Source: Gemmatimonadota bacterium (lineage in GTDB: Bacteria; Gemmatimonadota; Gemmatimonadetes; Gemmatimonadales; GWC2-71-9). From it: DNA of 44,427 nt. Below are positions 19,664 through 27,806 of the stretch, one piece after another. The stretch covers positions 1 through 44,427 of the forward strand of contig QHUR01000033.1 in the NCBI GenBank assembly GCA_003221995.1, given 5' to 3'. Under the pieces are notes generated by a model, which worked only from the letters and a program-made list of their open reading frames with translations, was not told the origin of the DNA and did no database searches. Numbering within the stretch: the first letter of the stretch is position 1; the number at the start of each line of letters is the position of its first letter. A program made the translations under genes and the position numbers.

Positions 19664-20651
19664 TCGGCGCGAGGTCCCGACCCCCGAACTCCGCTGCCCC
19701 ACGTGCCGGGCGGAGCTCGATCGGTTCTGGTCGTACTGCTCCGATTGCGGGCGCCGGCTCGAGTGGCGGGACGTCACCCGGGAGACCGGGGCCGAGTGCT
19801 ACTACTGCGGCTGGGTCGTCTCGGACAGCTTCTCTCACTGCCCGTGGTGCGGGCGCGACATCGCGGACCGGGACTCGAGCCCCGAGCCGCTCAAGGCGCC
19901 GAAGGGGTTCAAGTACCACCGCCGCTGCCGCTGGGGTTGCGGCGGTGGTGTGATGTATCCGATGCGCTACTGCCCGTGGTGCGGCCGGCCCGAGAAGTGG
20001 CGCCACGACGAGTTCCAGAACGTCTGCCCCCACTGCAACAAGGGCGTGGACGACTGGATGAACTGGTGTCCCTGGTGCGGCGAGGATTCCACCGGACAGG
20101 ACCTCGTCCGCCAGGCGCTCGCCCGGGCGCGCCGGCTGCTCGTGACGACGCGGATCAAGGACTGGCATTACCGCGTGTTGCTGCGGCCCGGCGTGTCGGG
20201 TGTCACGCACAGCTCGCCCAAGGTGATCGAGATCGAGCGGCGTTATGTGACGGGGAAACGGCGGCGCGACGAGATCTCCTGGACCATGCTCACGGGGCTC
20301 ATCCTGCACGAGCTCGGGCACTCGTTCCTGTTCCACAACTGGCGGTTGACCCGCACCGGCCGGTTCCGGCGGGCGTTCGGCGAAGTGCGCAAGGCCTACC
20401 GCGTGTCGGACTCGAAGTGGGTGGACTTCGAGATGCGCCACGTGACGACGACCTTGCCGAACTACGTCACCGCCTACGCGGCGACCCACCCGCAGGAGGA
20501 CTTCGCGGAGACGTTTCGCGTGTACGTCGTGCGGCGGGGCCGGCTGCGGGAGCTCTTCGGCGAGTTTGGCCGGAAGCGCAAGGGCGTGGTGCTGTTCGAG
20601 AAGTTCCTCGTGCTGCACGACTACGTGCGGTCGCTGTGGGGCTGGCGATGA
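19656..20651 (+). CDS. Multi-zinc-ribbon zincin-type metallopeptidase (HELGH)
   Basis: Repeated CxxC pairs (CPTC, CSDC, CYYC, CPWC x3, CPHC) then LILHELGHSFLFH and downstream HPQEDFAETFRVYVV. Confidence 0.75.
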   Translation: MASRREVPTPELRCPTCRAELDRFWSYCSDCGRRLEWRDVTRETGAECYYCGWVVSDSFSHCPWCGRDIADRDSSPEPLKAPKGFKYHRRCRWGCGGGVMYPMRYCPWCGRPEKWRHDEFQNVCPHCNKGVDDWMNWCPWCGEDSTGQDLVRQALARARRLLVTTRIKDWHYRVLLRPGVSGVTHSSPKVIEIERRYVTGKRRRDEISWTMLTGLILHELGHSFLFHNWRLTRTGRFRRAFGEVRKAYRVSDSKWVDFEMRHVTTTLPNYVTAYAATHPQEDFAETFRVYVVRRGRLRELFGEFGRKRKGVVLFEKFLVLHDYVRSLWGWR

Positions 20652-21403
20652 AAGGCCGGGGACGAGGGAAGGGGGAAGCGGGACAGGGGAAGGGGCCTGC
20701 GGCGGGGGCGAAGCACATCGGGATCGTGGGGGTGAGCGCCGAGGGGGCGGCGCTGTGCTATCGCACGATCTGCAGCGAGGCGCCGCGCGTGATGGGGGAG
20801 CACAGCCATCCCGAAGTCACGCTCCATACCCACCCGCTCGCCGACTACATGCGTCACATCCGCCGTCACGACTGGCGGGGCGTCGCGGACTTGATGCTCT
20901 CGTCGGCCCGCAAGGCGGCGCAGGTCGGCGCCGCGTTCGTCATCTGCCCGGACAACACGGTCCATCAGGCGTTCGCGCTGGTGGAGCCCGAGTCCCCCAT
21001 CCCCTGGCTCCACATCGGCCGGGTCGTCGCTCGGGAGGCCGAGGGTCGCGGCTTCCGGCGGCTCGGGATCCTGGGCACGCGGTACCTGATGGAGGGCCCC
21101 GTCTACCCCGAGGCGCTCCAGCCCGCCGGGATCGCGACTTTGACCCCGGAGCCCTCCGAGCGCGCGCGCATCGACGCGATCATCATGGAGGAGCTCGTGA
21201 ACGGCCGCTTCCTCGAAGCGTCGCGGGCGTACTTCCATGACGTGATCACGGCGCTGGGCCGACGCGGCTGCGATGGCGTGGTCCTCGGCTGCACCGAGAT
21301 CCCGCTCATCGTCCGCGACGGCGCGGCCCCTCTCCCGGCGCTCGATTCGACCCGGCTGCTCGCGCGGGCGGCGCTGCGGGAGGCGGGCCTCACGCTCGGC
21401 TGA
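20648..21403 (+). CDS. Aspartate/glutamate racemase family protein
   Basis: IGIVGVSAEGAALCYRTI, VICPDNTVHQAF, RRLGILGTRYLMEGPVY, CDGVVLGCTEIPLIV. Confidence 0.88.
   Translation: MKGRGRGKGEAGQGKGPAAGAKHIGIVGVSAEGAALCYRTICSEAPRVMGEHSHPEVTLHTHPLADYMRHIRRHDWRGVADLMLSSARKAAQVGAAFVICPDNTVHQAFALVEPESPIPWLHIGRVVAREAEGRGFRRLGILGTRYLMEGPVYPEALQPAGIATLTPEPSERARIDAIIMEELVNGRFLEASRAYFHDVITALGRRGCDGVVLGCTEIPLIVRDGAAPLPALDSTRLLARAALREAGLTLG
20659..20693. repeat. Heptamer array (GGGAAGN type) inside the racemase N-terminus
   Basis: Exactly 5 x 7: GGGACGA GGGAAGG GGGAAGC GGGACAG GGGAAGG. Confidence 0.75.
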
Positions 21404-23072
21404 CTCTCGCCACCTCCTTCAGGTACGCCCGCGACTGCGCCACGTGCTTCGCGTAGTCGGCGATCTCCTCGGAGCGGCGGGCCGCGTCCCAGCCAAGCAG
21501 CTCGCCCACATGGTCCGCGACGGCACTCGTCGCGGGCATCGCCTGGTCCCGGGTCTCGGAGAAGAGGTGCAGCCGGCGCATGAGCACGTCCGCGAGCCGC
21601 AGCGCCATCTCCCGCTCCACGGCGTGCGTCACTTCGGCCCAGATCTCCGGCCGGCCGGGGACGATCGGCTTTCCGAGGGCGCGGTCGCGCTCCACGAGGT
21701 TCAGCACCGCCGCGGCTTCGCTGCCGTAGGCCTGCACCAGATGGCGCGCCGTGGGCTCCGGGACCTCGCGGGCACGGGCCGCCTCGACGAGCACGTCGAG
21801 ATCCGCCGCCTCGCCGCCCGGCAACGGCACGCGATCGGTGGGGGGCCGGCGCGGGATCGGCCGGCCATCGAGCTGGTGCAGTCGCCGGGCCACGCGGTCG
21901 ACCATGTCGCGCCCCATGACGCGAAACGTCGTGAGCTTGCCGCCGGCGATGGTGATCAGACCGCTGGCGCTCTCGACGATGCGGTGCTCCCGGGACACCG
22001 CCGACGCCGCGAGCTCGCGCTCGGGAGCGAGCAGGGGTCGCAGTCCCGCCCAGCTGCAGATCACGTCGTGCGGGGCGAGGCGGGCCTGCGGAAAGAACGC
22101 GTTCGCCGAGCGCAGCAGGTAGACGACGTCGCTGCCGGAGGCCCGCACGTCGTCGGGCTGGGCAACGTCGTCCGTGTCGGTGGTCCCGACGTAGCTCAGG
22201 TCTCCCCAGGGCAGCACGAACATCACTCGCCCGTCGATCGGTGAGGTCAGGGTCACCGCGTGCGTATTCCCGATCCGCGCGCGGGGCACGGCGACGTGCG
22301 CGCCCTTCGTGAGGCGGAGGAGCGGCGGGGCCTGCGGGTCGTCGAGCCGGCGCAGGGCATCCACCCAGGGTCCCGTCGCGTTCACCACGATCAAGGCGCG
22401 CACCGTCCGGGCCTCGCCGGTGATCGCGTCCCGCACCATCGCGCCTCGCACGTGGCCGTCGGGACGAACGAGGCTCGTCACCTCGGTGTAGTTCGCGACC
22501 AGCGCGCCGGCCTGGGCCGCGCCGCGGATGGCGGCCAGCACCAGCCGCGCGTCGTCGGCCTGCGCATCGTAGTACAGCGCCGCACCCACTAGGCCCCGCT
22601 GCCGCAGGCCCGGCTCGGCCTTGAGCGCGGCCCGCCGGCCCAGCCAGCGGTGCAGGCGCACGTTGCGGAAGGCGGCGAGCAGGTCGTACAGCCACATGCC
22701 CGCCCACAGCCGCCAGGCCGGTACCCGCGCACCACGGTAGACGGGGAACAGGAATGCGAGCGGCCGGACGAGATGCGGCGCCAGGTCGAGCAGCAGGCGC
22801 CGCTCGCGGCTTGCTTCCCGCACGAGGTGAAAGTCGTACTGCTCGAGATAGCGCAAACCCCCGTGGATCAGGCGCGACGAGCGCGACGACGTCGCGCCGG
22901 CGAAGTCGCCCTTGTCCACCAGCGCCGTGCGGAAGCCGCGCAGCGCCGCATCGCGCGCGATTCCGGCGCCCGTGATCCCGCCGCCGATGACGAATACATC
23001 CACGGGCTCAGCGGCCATCGATGCGAGCGCGCGGGCGCGCGTGCGCTGCGAGAACGGTGTCTCAGCCGCCAA
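21390..23072 (-). CDS. glpD: Glycerol-3-phosphate dehydrogenase (FAD)
   Basis: VDVFVIGGGITGAGIARDAALRGFRTALVDKGDFAGATSSRSSRLIHGGLRYLEQ. Confidence 0.94.
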   Translation of the reverse strand: MAAETPFSQRTRARALASMAAEPVDVFVIGGGITGAGIARDAALRGFRTALVDKGDFAGATSSRSSRLIHGGLRYLEQYDFHLVREASRERRLLLDLAPHLVRPLAFLFPVYRGARVPAWRLWAGMWLYDLLAAFRNVRLHRWLGRRAALKAEPGLRQRGLVGAALYYDAQADDARLVLAAIRGAAQAGALVANYTEVTSLVRPDGHVRGAMVRDAITGEARTVRALIVVNATGPWVDALRRLDDPQAPPLLRLTKGAHVAVPRARIGNTHAVTLTSPIDGRVMFVLPWGDLSYVGTTDTDDVAQPDDVRASGSDVVYLLRSANAFFPQARLAPHDVICSWAGLRPLLAPERELAASAVSREHRIVESASGLITIAGGKLTTFRVMGRDMVDRVARRLHQLDGRPIPRRPPTDRVPLPGGEAADLDVLVEAARAREVPEPTARHLVQAYGSEAAAVLNLVERDRALGKPIVPGRPEIWAEVTHAVEREMALRLADVLMRRLHLFSETRDQAMPATSAVADHVGELLGWDAARRSEEIADYAKHVAQSRAYLKEVARVSRA

Positions 23073-23128
23073 CTCCCCTCCCCTCAGAGCCGATGCTAGC
23101 TTTCCACCGGGCGCGAAGGGAGAATGTA

Positions 23129-24388
23129 ATGCCGGGTGGAAACGGACGGCGCGTCGCCGTGGTCGCCGGATGTCGCACGCCGTTCTGCAGGGCGGGCACC
23201 GTGCTGAAGGACGTGCGCGCCGTCGATCTCGCGCGGCTCGCTGCGCGCGAGCTCGTGCACCGTACGAATCTCGACGGCGCGGAGGTGGACCAGGTCATTT
23301 GGGGCCAGGTCGTCCCATCGGCCCTGGTCCCCAATGTCGGCCGCGAGGTCAGCCTGCTGCCGCAGTTCCCGAAGGAGATCCCCGCCTACTCCCTCAACCG
23401 CGCTTGCGCCTCCGCCAACCAGGCCGTCACCGCCGCTCACGACCAGATCGTGCTGGGCCACGCGGACGTGATCCTGGCGGGGGGCGTCGAGAGCCTCTCC
23501 GACATTCCCATCCTGGCCTCGCGCCGCCTCGCCGACATCCTGGTCGAGGCGAGCAAGGCCAAGACGGCCGTGCAGCGCGTGAAGGCCTTTGCGAAGATGC
23601 GGCCGCGCGACTTGATCCCCGTGTCCCCGGCGATCGCCGAGCCGTCCACAGGCGAGACGATGGGCCAATCGGCCGAGAAGATGGCCAAGGAAAACCGCAT
23701 CTCCCGCGAGGCCCAGGACCGCTGGGCCCTGCGCAGCCATCAGCTCGCCGCGCAGGGCAGCGCCGACGGCCGGCTCACCGCGGAGATCGTGCCGGTCTTC
23801 CCGAGCCGTCCCGGCGACCCGATCGTCACGGAGGACAACGGCATCCGGCGCGACACGTCGCTCGAGCAGATGGCCAAGCTCAAGCCCGTGTTCGACCGCC
23901 GCTATGGCAGCGTCACCGCCGCGAACTCCTCGCCCCTCACGGACGGCGCTGCGGCGGTGCTCCTGATGAACGGCGAGGCCGCCCGGGCCCTCGGATACGA
24001 GCCGCTTGCCTACGTGCGCTCCTACGCGATCGGGGCGGTGGATCCGGGGTGGCAGCTGCTGCAGGCGCCGGTGTTCACGGTCCCCCGGGCGCTGGAGCGG
24101 GCCGGCGTCGCGTGGAAGGACCTGGGGCTGATCGAGATCCACGAGGCCTTCGCCGCCCAGGTGCTCTCCAACCTGAAGGGCTTCGAGGAGCGGGGCTGGG
24201 AGATCAACGAGGACATCATCAACGTGATGGGCGGCTCCATCGCGATCGGGCATCCCTTCGGCGCCACGGGCGGCCGGCTCGTCACCACGCTCGCGAACGA
24301 GATGAAGCGACGCGACGTGCAATTCGGGCTCATCTCGGTGTGCGCGCAGGGCGGGATGGCGTCCGCCATCGTGCTGGAGCGGCGCTGA
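23129..24388 (+). CDS. Acetyl-CoA C-acyltransferase (thiolase, FadI-like)
   Basis: SLNRACASANQAVTAAHDQI (active Cys), NVMGGSIAIGHPFGATGGRL, ISVCAQGGMASAIV; ATG at 23129. Confidence 0.93.
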   Translation: MPGGNGRRVAVVAGCRTPFCRAGTVLKDVRAVDLARLAARELVHRTNLDGAEVDQVIWGQVVPSALVPNVGREVSLLPQFPKEIPAYSLNRACASANQAVTAAHDQIVLGHADVILAGGVESLSDIPILASRRLADILVEASKAKTAVQRVKAFAKMRPRDLIPVSPAIAEPSTGETMGQSAEKMAKENRISREAQDRWALRSHQLAAQGSADGRLTAEIVPVFPSRPGDPIVTEDNGIRRDTSLEQMAKLKPVFDRRYGSVTAANSSPLTDGAAAVLLMNGEAARALGYEPLAYVRSYAIGAVDPGWQLLQAPVFTVPRALERAGVAWKDLGLIEIHEAFAAQVLSNLKGFEERGWEINEDIINVMGGSIAIGHPFGATGGRLVTTLANEMKRRDVQFGLISVCAQGGMASAIVLERR

Positions 24389-26517
24389 TGCCGGGACCGG
24401 CGCTCACCTGGGAGCTCGCCGACGGCGTCGCCATCGTCACGTTCGACCTGAAGGACTCCCCAGTCAACAAGTTTTCCCGCGCGGTGAAGGACGAGTTCCT
24501 TGCCACGTTCACGGCGCTGGAGCAGGACCGCGCGGTGCGGGCGATCGCCGTGTTCTCGGGCAAGCCCGACAACTTCATCGCGGGCGCGGACATCGAGGAG
24601 TTCGTGACGATCGGGAGCGCCGCCGAGGCCGAGCGACTGGCGGCCGAGGGACAGGAGATGATGGACCGCGTGACGCGCTTCCCGAAGCCCGTCGCCGTCG
24701 GCATCCATGGCGCCTGTCTCGGCGGAGGACTCGAGTTCGCGCTCGCCTGCCACTACCGCGTCGCCACGGACCATCCCAAGACCCAGCTCGGCCTGCCCGA
24801 GGTGCAGCTCGGCATCCTCCCGGGGGCGAGCGGGTGCCAGCGGCTGCCGCGGCTGATCGGCGCACGGGCGGCGCTCGACATCATCCTCGCCGGCAGAAGC
24901 GAGCGGGCGCCCAAGGCGTTCCGGCTCGGGATGGTGGACGAGCTGGTGCACCCGGCGATCCTGCAGGACATCACCATCGCGGCCGCGCGGCGCCTCGCGG
25001 ACGGCTGGCGTCCCAGGCGGCGGCGCCCGGGCGGCGTGCTCGCCTGGCTGCTCGACCGAAACCCGCTCGGCCGCCGCTTGGTGTTTCGCACGGCGCGCCG
25101 GCAGGTGCTGGAGCGCACCAAAGGCCACTACCCCGCGCCGCTCGCGGCGCTCGAGGCGGTCGAGCACGGACTGAAGCACGGTATGGCGGAAGGGCTGAAA
25201 CGGGAGGCCCGGCTGTTCGGGCAGCTCGCGGTCACCGACGTCTCCCGCAAGCTCGTCCAGATCTTCTTCGCCACGACCCAGCTCAAGAAGGACTTCGGCC
25301 TCCCCAACGCCCCGCCGCCCACGGCGGTGCAGCGGCTGGCGATCGTGGGCGCCGGCTTCATGGGGTCGGGCATCGCGGGCACGGCGATCGTGCAGGCGGG
25401 CGTCGACGTGCGCATGAAGGACGCGGACCTGCCCCGCGTGGCCAAGGGGCTCGCGGCCGCCCGCGCGCTGCTCGACGATCGGCTGCGACGCCGCCGCATC
25501 GCGAAGTACGAGTATGCGCGCCTCGCTGCACTGCTCTCGGGCGGGGACGGCTACGCCGGCTTCGGGCGCGCCGACCTCGTCATCGAAGCGGTGTTCGAGG
25601 ACCTGAGCGTGAAGCAGCAGGTGCTGCGCGAGGTGGAAGCGGCGGCGCGGGACGACGCCGTGTTCGCGTCGAACACCTCGACGATCCCCATCGCGCGCAT
25701 CGCGGAGGCGGCGCGCCGGCCGGAGCGCGTGATCGGCATGCACTTCTTCTCGCCCGTCGACCGGATGCCGCTGCTCGAGGTCATTCCCGCGGCGCGCACC
25801 GCGCCGGGCGTCGTGAGCACTGCGGTCGGCTTCGGGCGGCGCCTAGGGAAGACGGTGATCGTCGTGAAGGACAGCCCCGGGTTCTGGGTGAACCGCATCC
25901 TCGCCCCGTACGCGAACGAGGTCGGGCACCTGCTCGCCGAGGGTGCCTCGATCGAGGAGATCGACGCGGCGGCGGTGGGGTTCGGGTTTCCGGTCGGGCC
26001 CGTCACGCTGCTCGACGAGGTGGGGCTCGACGTGGCGGAGAAGGTGAGCCAGGTGATGGGCGCGGCGTTCGGGGAGCGGCTGCAGGCGACCGCCGGCGTG
26101 ACGGCGCTCGTGAAGGCGGGCCGCCTCGGGCGCAAGTCGGGGCGCGGGTTCTACCGCTACGGCGGCGGCAAGAAGCGGGGCGTGGACCCCGCCGTGTACG
26201 AGCTGCTCGGCGTCCACCCCAACGGCGGCCCCCGCCTCGCCGAGATCCTGCAACGCCTCGTGGACGGCATGCTGAACGAGGCCGCGCGGGCGGTCGGCGA
26301 CGGCGTGGTGGGCACCCCTCGCGACGGCGACATCGGGGCCATCTTCGGCTTCGGCTTCCCACCGTTCCGGGGCGGCCCGCTCCGCCACGCGGACGACCTG
26401 GGCGCGGCCCGACTCGTCGCCGAGCTGGAGCGGCTCGCCGAGCGCTACGGCCCGCGCTTCGCCCCCTGCGAGGTGCTGCAAGAGCAGGCGCGCCGCGGCT
26501 CCAAGTTCTATCCCTGA
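24388..26517 (+). CDS. Enoyl-CoA hydratase/3-hydroxyacyl-CoA dehydrogenase fusion (FadJ/FadB-like)
   Basis: HGACLGGGLEFALACHYRVATD (crotonase) plus LAIVGAGFMGSGIAGTA and GMHFFSPVDRMPLLEVI (HAD); ATG overlaps the thiolase stop. Confidence 0.94.
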   Translation: MPGPALTWELADGVAIVTFDLKDSPVNKFSRAVKDEFLATFTALEQDRAVRAIAVFSGKPDNFIAGADIEEFVTIGSAAEAERLAAEGQEMMDRVTRFPKPVAVGIHGACLGGGLEFALACHYRVATDHPKTQLGLPEVQLGILPGASGCQRLPRLIGARAALDIILAGRSERAPKAFRLGMVDELVHPAILQDITIAAARRLADGWRPRRRRPGGVLAWLLDRNPLGRRLVFRTARRQVLERTKGHYPAPLAALEAVEHGLKHGMAEGLKREARLFGQLAVTDVSRKLVQIFFATTQLKKDFGLPNAPPPTAVQRLAIVGAGFMGSGIAGTAIVQAGVDVRMKDADLPRVAKGLAAARALLDDRLRRRRIAKYEYARLAALLSGGDGYAGFGRADLVIEAVFEDLSVKQQVLREVEAAARDDAVFASNTSTIPIARIAEAARRPERVIGMHFFSPVDRMPLLEVIPAARTAPGVVSTAVGFGRRLGKTVIVVKDSPGFWVNRILAPYANEVGHLLAEGASIEEIDAAAVGFGFPVGPVTLLDEVGLDVAEKVSQVMGAAFGERLQATAGVTALVKAGRLGRKSGRGFYRYGGGKKRGVDPAVYELLGVHPNGGPRLAEILQRLVDGMLNEAARAVGDGVVGTPRDGDIGAIFGFGFPPFRGGPLRHADDLGAARLVAELERLAERYGPRFAPCEVLQEQARRGSKFYP

Positions 26518-26548
26518 CGCCTGACGCCTGACACCTAGCACCTAGTGC
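26514..26548. repeat. Heptamer array bridging the fadJ-like stop and PRODH start
   Basis: Exactly 5 x 7: CTGACGC CTGACGC CTGACAC CTAGCAC CTAGTGC. Confidence 0.8.
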
Positions 26549-27477
26549 TCCGCGCCGGCCTCCTCTGGCTCAGCGAGCAACCCCGAGTCTTCGCGTTCGT
26601 CCGGGGGAATGGCCTGGCTCGTCGCTTCGCGGCGCGGTTCGTCGCGGGAGAAACGGTCGACGACGCCGTCGCCGCCCTGAAGCTGCTCAACGCGGCCGGC
26701 ATCTCGGCCAGCCTGGATCTCCTGGGAGAGGCGGTGAGCGGTGCCGCCGAGGCGCGGGCGGCTCGGGACGTCTACCTCCAGACGCTCGACCGAATCCACG
26801 GCGCGCGCGCCGACGGCCACGTGTCGGTGAAGCTGACGCAGATGGGGCTGGACAGCGACGAAGGCCTGTGCGTCGACAACGTCCGCGCCATCGCCGCGCG
26901 GGCCCGCCAGTACGACTCGTTCGTGCGCATCGACATGGAAGGCTCGGCCTACACCGAGATGACCCTGCGGCTCTTCACGGAACGCTTCCACCCCGAGTTC
27001 GGCAACGCGGTCGGCGTGGTGCTGCAGTCCTATCTGCGGCGCACTGAGCGCGACGTGGCGGACATGATCGCCCGGGGGGCCCGGGTGCGGCTCTGCAAGG
27101 GCGCCTACAAGGAGCCGCCCGAGGTCGCCTTCCCGGCCAAGCGCGATGTGGATGCGAGCTACGTCCGCTGCATGGAGCAGTTGCTCGAGCGTGGTACCTA
27201 CCCCGGGATCGCGACCCACGACGTCAGGATCATCGCGCACGCGAAGGCGTTCGCGCGCCGGCGAGGCATCGCGCCGGCCCGGTTCGAGTTCCAGATGCTG
27301 TACGGCGTGCGGCGCGACCTGCAGCACGCGCTCCGGCGCGAGGGCTGGAACGTCCGCGTCTACGTCCCGTTCGGGGAACAGTGGTATCCTTACCTCATGC
27401 GCCGTCTCGCCGAGCGCCCGGCCAACATCGCGTTCCTGCTGGGCAACATCGTGAAGGAGTCTGTACGCCTGAGCTGA
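26545..27477 (+). CDS. Proline dehydrogenase
   Basis: VSVKLTQMGLD, VRIDMEGSAYTE, VVLQSYLRRTERDV, RLCKGAYKEPP, IATHD, FEFQMLYGVRRDLQ. Confidence 0.93.
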   Translation: MLRAGLLWLSEQPRVFAFVRGNGLARRFAARFVAGETVDDAVAALKLLNAAGISASLDLLGEAVSGAAEARAARDVYLQTLDRIHGARADGHVSVKLTQMGLDSDEGLCVDNVRAIAARARQYDSFVRIDMEGSAYTEMTLRLFTERFHPEFGNAVGVVLQSYLRRTERDVADMIARGARVRLCKGAYKEPPEVAFPAKRDVDASYVRCMEQLLERGTYPGIATHDVRIIAHAKAFARRRGIAPARFEFQMLYGVRRDLQHALRREGWNVRVYVPFGEQWYPYLMRRLAERPANIAFLLGNIVKESVRLS

Positions 27478-27806
27478 CGGACCTCACCCTCGGCGGCTAC
27501 CAGCGGGTGCACGAGCGCGCGCCCGCCTTCGGCGGCAAGGATGGCCGATCCTACTCCGTCGCCACGTTCGTGGACGACACGCCGGACCAGGGCGGACGCT
27601 ACGGGGCCGCGCTGCTCTTTGTCCGGTGGTCCGAGGCGGGGGACCGCCCCGTCGGCCATCTCGAGACCGATTACATCGCCTACGGGCGGACGCCTGCGGA
27701 GGCGCTCGCCCCGCTGCTCGCACTCACGCTGCACGACCTGAAGACGCACCTCGACGCCTGTGTCGAAGGCGAGGGAACGGGGAAGCGGGAAGGGGGGAGG
27801 GTGTGA
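27381..27806 (+). CDS. Conserved hypothetical protein; real start probably near 27474
   Basis: LGGYQRVHERAPAFGGKDGRSYSVATFVDDTPDQGGRYGAALLFVRWSEAGDRPVGHLETDYIAYGRTPAEALAPLLALTLHDLKTHLD; the track's first ~30 aa overlap PRODH out of frame. Confidence 0.65.
   Translation: MVSLPHAPSRRAPGQHRVPAGQHREGVCTPELTDLTLGGYQRVHERAPAFGGKDGRSYSVATFVDDTPDQGGRYGAALLFVRWSEAGDRPVGHLETDYIAYGRTPAEALAPLLALTLHDLKTHLDACVEGEGTGKREGGRV
27773..27800. repeat. Heptamer array (GGGAAGN type) at the 3' end of the ORF before rsgA
   Basis: 4 x 7: GGGAACG GGGAAGC GGGAAGG GGGGAGG; 24/27 identity between 27770-27796 and 20663-20689. Confidence 0.75.

Noticed and set aside
22912-24387. N-terminal extension of the 1201-aa track ORF before FadJ-like start
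   Set aside because: Out-of-frame translation through thiolase; real start is ATG 24388 overlapping the thiolase stop
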